From the NCBI GenBank assembly GCA_026415495.1, contig JAOAGZ010000020.1, forward strand, positions 1 to 34,390: a stretch of DNA of 34,390 bases. Direction: 5' to 3'. This document shows, one piece after another, positions 9,001-15,589 of this stretch. The notes under the pieces are model-generated. The model saw only the letters and a program-made list of their open reading frames with translations. It was not told the origin of the DNA and did no database searches. The DNA is from Eximiradius proteiniborus. GTDB taxonomy: Bacteria > Bacteroidota > Ignavibacteria > Kapaibacteriales > UBA2268. Numbering within the stretch: the first letter of the stretch is position 1; each line of letters starts with the position of its first letter. The position numbers and the translations under genes were made by a program.

Positions 9001-10880
9001 CAAGCGAGCAAAGTATCACTGAAAAGTGTATCTTGGCAATAAAACTCAGGTATTTTCTCTAACAAAAGCACATTGGCTGCTGCTTGGGTCATCAAAAAAT
9101 CAGGTTCGCAGCGATATTCATTTGATTTTTCAGGATTTGGAACATTTTGCAAGGCAACGAGATAATACACAGAATCTGTTCTATCAAGAAGCATTCGCAC
9201 TTCCCAGAAACCCTGATTTTGTGGAATAGTTGTAACATAAGTCCATTCACGGGTTTCAGGTTTTAGCCATATCTGCAAAGAATCCTCAAATTTTTTGCTA
9301 CCTCTAACCAAAAATGGGACAAGAGGTTTTATGTATTTTGTTGTATCTGTCGAAGGTCCTTGATAATATGTCATTGGCTCTGCAGCGGCGCTGCCGATAT
9401 TTACATTCCAATTCGGAGCATCCCTACGCACACGTCCCCAACCGCCAAACTGGTTTGTCGCACCACCGGCTTTGCCACCTTCAATAAAAATTGATTGGGA
9501 ACTGCCATTATCAACAGATAATTTTGCTGAGGTAATAACCGAACCTCCGCTTCCACCTCCTCCATTTGATGAATTGACGCCATTTTGTCCATTTGCACCT
9601 TTTGCAGAAATTCGAACGTTGCTGATTTCTGGTGCATAAATCATTATTGCCCCACCGCCGCCACCTCCACTTCCGGAATAATTGCCACCAGATTGTGGGT
9701 TCCCGCTCGCACCACCACTCCCTCCGGCTAATGGGGTTATCATTCTGTTACCTACTGCTTTACCACCTGAATTATTATTTCCTTGACCATCTGTAGCATT
9801 ACCACCAGAACCTCCCGGTGTATTTTGTTTTACTCCGGAACCACCTCCATAGCCACCAGCTGGAATACAATTATTGCCGTCATTACAATGTTCTCCCGAA
9901 CGCCCAAATGGATGTCCGGTTCCACCACCAGCAGATTCATAAACATTTGGAATGTAACTTGGCGGAACTCCATTCAACGAATAACCTCTTGCTGGTGTGT
10001 TGCTTGTAATTTCTAAGGTACCTATTCCAGGTGATTTCATTGAATTAGTTACACCAGGCAAACTGCTGTTGTTTCGTCCACCGCTGCCACCACCGGTAAA
10101 TCCATTTCCTCCATCATCCCCATTTTGAGAGTTATCCGAAAACAGACCGGCATCGTAAAATCTTCCTCCGCCACCTCCACCACCAGGACCAGCATCTAAT
10201 AGTCTTGTCTGTCCACCGGTTAATCCGCCATCTACTGAAATTAATGTATTTGCTCCACCTCTGATTGGACCTTTTGATATTAAAATAAACGGTAAATAGC
10301 CTTGATTACCGGGTGTTGTCGGGTCTGGGTCCGATGTCGATACATAATAAGTTCGATTTGCCAATATCATAGAATCAACTATCATTGCTCCACGCGGCGA
10401 ACGCTTGCCAAGAGAACTAGCTCCAAGTACGCTATCTATACTACTGCTTTTGTTCCCAAAAGGAAATGGCTGAACAACGTATAAATCTACTTCGTTCGAT
10501 AAAACACCATTTTTATTTATTCGCACTTTTATTCTGAAATCCTGTTGAAGCAAACTCCAGTCCCACGAGTTTGGTTTCAATGAGGGATGAGCAAAAACTT
10601 GCGTCGAAATCATTCTTCCCTGCCAGCTTACCACCAATGGACCAAAGGTTATCTTCCACCTGTCGCTTGGATTGACAACCTCAATTTTCAAAGTATCTGT
10701 CGGCAAATTGTAAAATGTTCTATCTGCTCCAAAATTACCGTATGCGTTATATGGTGCGATAAATTCAACGTAACTGTTCATTCCGGGAGCAACAATATCT
10801 GGTTGCAGATAAGAGATAACTACATTGCCTTCAGCTAAATACGGAAAAATTCCTACTAATAATAATATTAGTTTTTTCAT
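6045..10880 (-). CDS. Giant Gly-rich, Hydin/choice-of-anchor-type surface protein with T9SS sorting domain
   Basis: 1611 aa, signal peptide at 1-18 (MKKLILLLVGIFPYLAEG). Residues ~203-482 are extremely rich in Gly with Ser/Asn (for example GPGGGGGGGRF and YSGSGGGGGGAIMIY). This gives the plus strand a visible run of CCACCA/CCTCC triplets at 9410-10270. Residues ~620-1450 hold a chain of immunoglobulin-like ASPM/SPD-2/Hydin repeats, with recurring phrases such as 'V.NTGN..I.I.SV' and 'PG..F.V.F.P'. Residues 1529-1611 (VSPNPF to KLIIVNK) are a T9SS type A domain. No enzyme motif is evident, so a structural or adhesive cell-surface role is the likeliest reading. It is the first gene of an operon with the double-OmpA protein and the subtilase. 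Its 88-bp upstream gap would hold any promoter. Confidence 0.85.
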   Translation of the reverse strand: MKKLILLLVGIFPYLAEGNVVISYLQPDIVAPGMNSYVEFIAPYNAYGNFGADRTFYNLPTDTLKIEVVNPSDRWKITFGPLVVSWQGRMISTQVFAHPSLKPNSWDWSLLQQDFRIKVRINKNGVLSNEVDLYVVQPFPFGNKSSSIDSVLGASSLGKRSPRGAMIVDSMILANRTYYVSTSDPDPTTPGNQGYLPFILISKGPIRGGANTLISVDGGLTGGQTRLLDAGPGGGGGGGRFYDAGLFSDNSQNGDDGGNGFTGGGSGGRNNSSLPGVTNSMKSPGIGTLEITSNTPARGYSLNGVPPSYIPNVYESAGGGTGHPFGRSGEHCNDGNNCIPAGGYGGGSGVKQNTPGGSGGNATDGQGNNNSGGKAVGNRMITPLAGGSGGASGNPQSGGNYSGSGGGGGGAIMIYAPEISNVRISAKGANGQNGVNSSNGGGGSGGSVITSAKLSVDNGSSQSIFIEGGKAGGATNQFGGWGRVRRDAPNWNVNIGSAAAEPMTYYQGPSTDTTKYIKPLVPFLVRGSKKFEDSLQIWLKPETREWTYVTTIPQNQGFWEVRMLLDRTDSVYYLVALQNVPNPEKSNEYRCEPDFLMTQAAANVLLLEKIPEFYCQDTLFSDTLLACDGQEVKFKARIYNLGDADLILSDAYSAKGFLLSNINNTMVAPFDSIDIEISYNYKKNHPTIINDTLFINHNDYWTGAANPFPISVNMNILTLNLSTNLHSFIQPYSNGINLSSVKTYTINACLGQSYKILASVGNLSDTIINLENILTSSSDISTQIVGNRSIPKLDTCTYTIDLTANSLGTRSYKLYYKLQECDNIIDSLEIILITTRAELTFLDNGDFPDTRIGSSNLKGIRVRNTGNSRIYINSVSVSGNDFSMVDVMPGLPRVLNPNDEITITVRFSPLNQGNLLGQLNIITLPTDSTCVYDNGIPLRGKGLETSVLASKYLLDFDTLYTCQIAYDTVYLINPTGSNFRYNVTQPAKIVGSNAFAIAEQPNTPVAVQPGDSVRYIIKFEQGFAGSFAAELIINTDEPGYEEVKIQLKGTKDTLNIVIVPNPIDLGDVPVGTTLNSTFSIKNNGLLPINLKNIKFENQQIAGNFTPTNGVILPNEEHYIDFSIRIDKGINKSEPFLLEFEECNWIATELITFNKIYSHPTTNSPVDWGIVSGCEDTVKSIYVRNTSTNPIILKSWQIDGIDKDLFHFRGQNFTLPRSFVLNETFEMIVSFEPLNSTNGNKQAYIMFEAESNGEDTTIVVQLIGEKRSTAVAVPDNISFGGKVINTISQMSFSLTNTGIFPITVTSIEMPKYYPTVFSVDPDISGYTLNPQEQQIFTVSFLPLAQMQYFDTIVINTRYKNCDEKIYIYLEGSGLPPRILTLRIPQLELIDPRWTDYSIPIYAKIENDTLQNFSIDSLFVEFNRSLFYPKNVANGRIISNSIVNQNRIIGVGINNISIAQLNTEIKIAEIVGDVLLGNDTATTLRFLSVSNPDTIRVQRYNFENGSLSIKVCPEGGNRLLDVHNRPVSIIVSPNPFADNTSITLSLLESGFHKLELYNLNGVMVDEVGSFEIIQSGIKERTINVNSSKLANGVYLLKLTTPTTYYTKLIIVNK

Positions 10881-10968
10881 AATAATATATTACTCTATAA
10901 GGTAACTTAATTTTCAGTTTTTTTGAATTAGACGTAGAAAAGTAAAAATGTTTTAATTAAATTTTCAT

Positions 10969-12660
10969 TTAATTAGGTGGGTAGAGCAACGATGCGTTAG
11001 TGTTTGTGATGTAAATTATATATCCTTTACCGGGGATCAAATTCTGCAATGTGTTTGATGAATTCGGCTTGAATGAATTCCCTCCTGTATCTTTGACGTG
11101 GTCGTATGCTCCGGTGAGAGAAATCAATCCAAGTGCAGGAGAAATACTTGAATTTCTTAGATAGGGTATCCAGTGCCAACCAATTCTGTTTAAACTTATT
11201 GAGTAATTCTCAGGACTTATCGCAAAACCACTAACACCAAAACTTGTCGTGTCCGATACCATTATCAGATATGCTTCTCTGTTGTTCCAGGCTGATAATG
11301 TATTTACAAAAGGTGGACAAAATATTCTTCCATCTGCACTTTTAGCAATTATTAATTTACCACTCGTCTTTTGTTTGATTTGCGAAAACAAACTGTCAAA
11401 AGGAAATACATTCAACGACACTAAGTTCCAACCAGTAGACAGATTAATGTTTTGTGTCGTGCTATCAGCAGTTGTAAAGCTAAAAACACTGGACCAAATA
11501 GACGAATCTGTCGCATTCTTGGAACATACTCGCCAGTAATAAGTTGTATTTAATTGCAAAGACTGTAATTGAATATTTGTCGTATTGGTAGTTGTATTCA
11601 AAATAAAATTACTAAAATTACTATTTGTCGATACTTGCACTCTGTATGACAATGCAAGCGATACATTGCTCCAATTCAGAGATGTATTTGGGATAATATT
11701 TGTAGAATTGTTTGCCGGAGAAATTAAATTTGGAGGTTGCAATGCACTTTGTTCGTAACGCAGCACATTTCCACCATAACCCACAGCGTAAGCGATACTT
11801 GGCGAAACATATTGAACATCGGTTAATTGCACTGATGCACTCGTCGATTCATCAATCCAGTTTGCGCCGCCGTCAGTTGTCCTCAATATTTTTCCACCAA
11901 CTCCTACGCACGCTCCAATGTTCATATCATAAAAATGCACTGCAGTAAGCTGAGCGTTAGTGCCACTTGTTTGTTGTATCCAGGTTGTCCCACCGTTAGT
12001 AGTTTTAAGTATGGTTCCATTTCCACCGACAACGTAACCAACATTGGTATTGACAAAACTCACACCAGCTAAATTTTCTGTTGTGCCACTGTTTAATGTC
12101 AGCCAACTTGTTCCACCATTCGTAGTCTTCAGAATTGTTCCATTTGCTCCTACAACCCATCCCGTTGTTGAGCTAATAAAAGATATTCCAAATAAATCTT
12201 CTGTTGTTCCACTTGTTTGAGATGTCCAGAGCGAACCACCTGTAATCGACTTAATTATTGTGCCAGACCTCCCTATTGCCCAACCAGTTGTTGAGTTCAC
12301 AAACTGAATTCTAAGCAAATCATTTGTTGTCCCACTAAATTGAAGATTCCAATTACTTCCGGCATTCGTCGTTTTCAGAATAATACCAAATAATCCACAA
12401 GCCCATCCTGTTGTTACATTTGTAAAATTAACGCCAGATAACATATAAGTATTGCTAACATTCTGGCTAATCCAACTGCTTCCGCCATTTGTTGTTCTGG
12501 CAATTGCTCCCAGCAATCCTACTATATAGCCATTATTCGCGTCAACAAAATGGGATGAATTAATCTGGAATGTTGCATCAGTATTTCTGTTTATCCACTG
12601 AGAATAAGAAACATTTGCTGATAATAAAATTATTAACAGTATGTAAACTTGTTTCTTCAA
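10969..12660 (-). CDS. Secreted seven-repeat YCF48-type beta-propeller with FN3 domain
   Basis: 563 aa with signal peptide 1-20 (ending ANVSYSQ). Seven repeats with a 41-residue period fill ~22-306. Each carries a G.NGTILKTTNGG.(S/T)W-like core, at about 48, 89, 130, 171, 212, 253 and 295. This matches the YCF48/HCF136 family and predicts a seven-bladed propeller. A fibronectin type III-like domain follows (~307-398), then a ~160-residue C-terminal domain (LSTGWNLVSLNVFPFD to LLYPPN) that I do not recognise as a standard T9SS domain. Photosystem assembly is known only for chloroplast and cyanobacterial relatives and is not implied here. The start is TTG: it is the only codon giving a signal peptide, it directly abuts the carbonic anhydrase stop, and it has AAAGGA about 8 bases upstream inside that gene. 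It is the last gene of the WYL operon. Confidence 0.85.
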   Translation of the reverse strand: MKKQVYILLIILLSANVSYSQWINRNTDATFQINSSHFVDANNGYIVGLLGAIARTTNGGSSWISQNVSNTYMLSGVNFTNVTTGWACGLFGIILKTTNAGSNWNLQFSGTTNDLLRIQFVNSTTGWAIGRSGTIIKSITGGSLWTSQTSGTTEDLFGISFISSTTGWVVGANGTILKTTNGGTSWLTLNSGTTENLAGVSFVNTNVGYVVGGNGTILKTTNGGTTWIQQTSGTNAQLTAVHFYDMNIGACVGVGGKILRTTDGGANWIDESTSASVQLTDVQYVSPSIAYAVGYGGNVLRYEQSALQPPNLISPANNSTNIIPNTSLNWSNVSLALSYRVQVSTNSNFSNFILNTTTNTTNIQLQSLQLNTTYYWRVCSKNATDSSIWSSVFSFTTADSTTQNINLSTGWNLVSLNVFPFDSLFSQIKQKTSGKLIIAKSADGRIFCPPFVNTLSAWNNREAYLIMVSDTTSFGVSGFAISPENYSISLNRIGWHWIPYLRNSSISPALGLISLTGAYDHVKDTGGNSFKPNSSNTLQNLIPGKGYIIYITNTNASLLYPPN

Positions 12661-13488
12661 TTAAGATTTCCTTTTTGATAGAATAGATACAAGAATTGTT
12701 GCAATTAAGCTCACAATTACAACGAAAATTCCCATAAAGGAAAAATTCTTTGATGTGAAAAAGCTTTCTTTACTTGGATGAAGTTCTTCACTATGCTTTG
12801 ACTTTTCAACAAGTTTCATCTCATCTGGATGGCTGCCTAACCACTCAATTTTCCCTGTCTCTACGTCATATATTGCTCCAACAACTCCAAGCTTTTTTTC
12901 CTCAATCAAATGTCCTATGATTTTACTTTTTGAAATAATATCGCTCATTGTTTGAAATACGTTTTCTTTAATAGTTAAATCGACCACATCATGCTTGTCG
13001 GAATGCTCTTTTTGAACTTTTTCAAATGCGGGCTTTATCTTATCAGCTAATTTAGGCAGATGCCCTTCTAATTGAGCACCACTCGCAACTGCTGTTACCG
13101 CTCCGCATTTCGTATGCCCTAAAACAACAAGCACAGGAGTGCCTAAATGTTCTGTTCCATATTCAACCGTTGCTATTTCATTAACGTCTGCAACATTTCC
13201 AGCTACTTTTACAACGAACAAATCCCCAACTCCCTGGTCGAAAATCACTTCCACCGGGACCCGTGAATCTGAACAAGCAAGAATTGTAGCAAATGGTTTT
13301 TGTCCTTTGTTAGCTGTTTCTTGCCTACGTTCAAATGATTGGTTTGGATGAGTGGCTTGCCCCGCAACAAAGCGTTCGTTGCCTTCTCGTAGCCTTTGTA
13401 ATGAAGCATCCCAAGGGGTTGCACCCAAATTGCCAACCATTCCCAAAAAAGTAATAGGAATTAGCAGTAAATAAAATAAATTTTCCAT
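12661..13488 (-). CDS. Beta-class carbonic anhydrase, exported and C-terminally membrane-anchored
   Basis: 275 aa. Beta-carbonic anhydrases interconvert CO2 and bicarbonate with a zinc ion. All core residues are visible: Cys72 with the Asp74-Arg76 dyad in ACSDSRVP, then His125 and Cys128 in GHTKCGA. Residues 1-23 are a hydrophobic export segment but lack the usual Lys/Arg n-region (MENLFYLLLIPITFLG). Residues ~249-270 are a transmembrane helix followed by SKRKS. By the positive-inside rule, the enzyme domain would face the periplasm with the tail in the cytoplasm. Most bacterial beta-CAs are soluble cytoplasmic proteins of about 200-230 aa, so the two hydrophobic ends are notable. The gene starts 7 bases after the rubrerythrin stop, and its stop directly abuts the TTG of the propeller gene. 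Confidence 0.92.
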   Translation of the reverse strand: MENLFYLLLIPITFLGMVGNLGATPWDASLQRLREGNERFVAGQATHPNQSFERRQETANKGQKPFATILACSDSRVPVEVIFDQGVGDLFVVKVAGNVADVNEIATVEYGTEHLGTPVLVVLGHTKCGAVTAVASGAQLEGHLPKLADKIKPAFEKVQKEHSDKHDVVDLTIKENVFQTMSDIISKSKIIGHLIEEKKLGVVGAIYDVETGKIEWLGSHPDEMKLVEKSKHSEELHPSKESFFTSKNFSFMGIFVVIVSLIATILVSILSKRKS

Positions 13489-13494
13489 TTTTAT

Positions 13495-13935
13495 CTAATT
13501 TTCCTTTAAAATTTCTTCATCATAAATAGTTTCAAGTTGCAATTTATGCTTTGCTTCCTCCTGAGACAAACGAATGAATACATTACGAGCCTCGCCTTCC
13601 ACCTCAGCCGCTAATTGTTGATACAAACTCATTGCTCGTTCTTCTCTTTTCATTGCAATTATTAATATTTGCTGAAATGTTATGTCGCTTTCCGCTTCCA
13701 CATCATCTATATAATCACTAATAAGCAAATTCGTTGGTTGATCTATTACTCCAATTTCCGACGGATTATCCAAATAGTTTTGAAGTATGGTTTTGTGAGA
13801 TACTTCCATTTCTTCCAACTCTTTCAGAAATGCTTTGCTCGATTCATACTTTGCTATGTTTTGCAGCTTTTGGTAAAACTCTATTGCTTCAATTTCCTTA
13901 TTAATTGCAAATTCAATAATATTTTTTACTTTCAT
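13495..13935 (-). CDS. Rubrerythrin/ferritin-like di-iron protein
   Basis: 146 aa, all helical in appearance, no signal peptide, so cytoplasmic. Two similar halves each carry an ExxH pair: Glu44-His47 (EVSH) and Glu127-His130 (EAKH). Each is preceded by a Glu-rich helix (EIEAIEFY at ~14-21 and KREERAMSLY at ~96-105). This is the duplicated four-helix di-iron pattern of the ferritin-like superfamily. There is no C-terminal rubredoxin domain with CxxC pairs, so it is not a full rubrerythrin. Likely roles are peroxide or iron handling, but the exact substrate cannot be read from sequence. Its ATG overlaps the TGA of the WYL regulator (ATGA), and AAGGAA lies just upstream inside the regulator gene, so the two are translationally coupled. 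Confidence 0.8.
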   Translation of the reverse strand: MKVKNIIEFAINKEIEAIEFYQKLQNIAKYESSKAFLKELEEMEVSHKTILQNYLDNPSEIGVIDQPTNLLISDYIDDVEAESDITFQQILIIAMKREERAMSLYQQLAAEVEGEARNVFIRLSQEEAKHKLQLETIYDEEILKEN

Positions 13936-14933
13936 TTTTCATTTCCTTCAATTTCTTTATATTCATAATCTATCAATGCTCTTTCAAGTTTTTCAATAAT
14001 TGCTTTCCTTAGTTCTTTTGGCTTCTTTATGATTATGGCAGAACTCCAGCTCATAACCCAACTAATGAAATCAGGTCCGATTGGAACTTTTAGTTCCATC
14101 GTCAAACTTCCATCTTCTTCTTCAATAATATTCTGTGTTTGATGCCACTTTCTGTTAATGAAATAATGCTTGAATTCTGGCTTAACTGTTAATACAATAC
14201 GTTTCGGTTCACCATAAAACACGCCAAATCTGTTTTTTGTCCATTCTTTAAAACTAAATTCCGGCAATTTCTTCTTATAGTTTTGAACTTCCTCCATTTT
14301 TACTATATTATGAAGTGCAAGCGCTATGTGCGAATCGTGTTTGGGCACATAAGCGACAGCATACAACGCTCCGCTGTATGTAAACAAACATCTTAAATTA
14401 AGCAATATCTTATTTATTATTCCTTTGCTTGACGTATTATAATCTATGTTTATCCATTTTTTGTAAACAATTGCATCTATGATGTCTTTTAATTTGTCAT
14501 TATACTTTGAGTAATCAAAATATCCAATATTTTGATCCCAGAACAGACTTTCAGGTGCGTATATCTCATCAGGAGCAAATTTTTCTAATTTATCCACTAG
14601 TCTGTTAATATCATCCTCAATCACTGTACCGCTAAATGTTTTTAAATGTGCTTTCAAAATATAGAACGACAAAATCTCATTATTATCAATTCGCATCATT
14701 GCTTCAGCTTTGCGTATTTCCTTTGGAATAAACCATAAATGTTCTTTCCCAACACGCGTAGCATTTACCGTTGGTTCACACTTTTGCAAAAGCAACATAT
14801 CACGCTGTACAGTTCTTAGCGAATGCGATCCAAATTCCTTGCAAATCATCTCATATGCTTCTGATGTTGTATATTTGTTTCCCATCTGTAGTTTTTTTAA
14901 CAAAAAAACTATCCTTTGTGCCTGATCTGCCAT
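13932..14933 (-). CDS. WYL-domain transcriptional regulator
   Basis: 333 aa. The N-terminus (~5-65) is a winged helix-turn-helix of the DeoR-like type (TTSEAYEMICKEFG, then SLRTVQRDMLLLQ as the recognition helix). Residues ~148-215 form the WYL domain, an Sm-like fold that binds nucleotides or nucleic acid. The name-giving Trp-Tyr-Leu is degenerate here (SGALYAVAYV). Residues ~245-325 match the usual C-terminal extension (GSLTMELKVPIG, KPKELRKAI). WYL proteins often control their own operon. This one heads the operon with the ferritin-like protein, carbonic anhydrase and YCF48 protein, so it is the probable local regulator. The ATG at 14933 has AAGGGG 5 bases upstream. A candidate -7 box TACTTTTG lies on this strand at 15017-15024 but without a good -33 element. 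Confidence 0.88.
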   Translation of the reverse strand: MADQAQRIVFLLKKLQMGNKYTTSEAYEMICKEFGSHSLRTVQRDMLLLQKCEPTVNATRVGKEHLWFIPKEIRKAEAMMRIDNNEILSFYILKAHLKTFSGTVIEDDINRLVDKLEKFAPDEIYAPESLFWDQNIGYFDYSKYNDKLKDIIDAIVYKKWINIDYNTSSKGIINKILLNLRCLFTYSGALYAVAYVPKHDSHIALALHNIVKMEEVQNYKKKLPEFSFKEWTKNRFGVFYGEPKRIVLTVKPEFKHYFINRKWHQTQNIIEEEDGSLTMELKVPIGPDFISWVMSWSSAIIIKKPKELRKAIIEKLERALIDYEYKEIEGNEK

Positions 14934-15048
14934 TCTATCCCCTTGTATTGATAATTTTATTACGATTAAAGTTGATTAATAATTCTGCATAATTTATAAA
15001 AATATCATAAATAATTCAAAAGTATTTTTTAGCTATAGATTATCTACA

Positions 15049-15056
15049 TATTTTTG
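15049..15056 (+). promoter_or_regulatory. Candidate -7 box for the rlpA-like gene
   Basis: TATTTTTG matches the Bacteroidota -7 consensus TAnnTTTG. Nineteen bases upstream is TTTT (15026-15029), three of four matches to the -33 TTTG. Transcription would start near 15063, about 24 bases before the ATG at 15087. The region is very AT-rich, so a chance match is quite possible. Confidence 0.35.
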
Positions 15057-15086
15057 TATTTATTTCTATATTATATACGAATTTAT

Positions 15087-15527
15087 ATGAAAATATTATT
15101 ATTATATATTTTTGTCTCTATTCTTCTCGTTTCCTGTGCTTCAACTGTTCGTTTTACTGATAATATCTCTAATAGCTCTCTCAATACAAAACCCAATGCT
15201 TCTTCTGGTACACAACCCAATGATTTGCCTGCTGGTTATACTTTCAGAGGAAAAGCATCTTACTACTCAGATAAATTCCACGGACGCTCTACTGCAAGCG
15301 GAGATATTTTCGACCAAAACAAACTTACAGCCGCTCATCGTTCTTTGCCTTTTGGCACTAAACTTAAAGTTATTAACTTAAAAAATAGTCGTTCAGTTGT
15401 TGTTATTATTAACGACAGAGGACCTTTTGTTGAAGGCAGAATTATCGACCTATCCTACGAAGCTGCTCGCCAGCTCGATATGCTCCAGGATGGCATTGCC
15501 GATGTTGAATGCACTATTTTAGATTAA
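15087..15527 (+). CDS. rlpA: RlpA-like double-psi beta-barrel lipoprotein
   Basis: 146 aa. A lipoprotein signal ends in the lipobox LVSC with Cys17. After a short Ser/Asn-rich linker comes one double-psi beta-barrel (~52-145) with the RlpA hallmarks [31 protein letters not shown] and INDRGPF. RlpA proteins are septal lytic transglycosylases in Pseudomonas but are not shown to be enzymes in every species. Unlike proteobacterial RlpA there is no C-terminal SPOR domain. The residue after TASG is Asp; Glu is common there, while the His of TAAH is kept. An upstream in-frame TTG at 15054 would add 11 residues. The ATG is preferred because it begins the lipoprotein signal directly. The gene is divergent from the WYL operon. 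Confidence 0.88.
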   Translation: MKILLLYIFVSILLVSCASTVRFTDNISNSSLNTKPNASSGTQPNDLPAGYTFRGKASYYSDKFHGRSTASGDIFDQNKLTAAHRSLPFGTKLKVINLKNSRSVVVIINDRGPFVEGRIIDLSYEAARQLDMLQDGIADVECTILD

Positions 15528-15589
15528 TTAAAACTATCTTTTATATAAATCGTCATATTTAAAGTTTTGTTAGTGTTTTGTTAATAAAG

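Noticed and set aside
9401-9637. Alternative minus-strand frame and several plus-strand frames across the Gly-rich coding region
   Set aside because: Low-complexity Gly codons keep other frames open; no signal, homology or ribosome-binding site supports them.
10954-10975. Terminator hairpin TAATTAAAT-TTTC-ATTTAATTA after the propeller gene
   Set aside because: The stem is entirely A/T, overlaps the stop codon and lacks a proper T-tract on the minus strand; too weak to call.
11750-12600. Repeat array suggestive of CRISPR or a tandem DNA repeat
   Set aside because: The periodicity is 41 codons inside a coding frame and gives propeller blades; the DNA copies differ by many substitutions.
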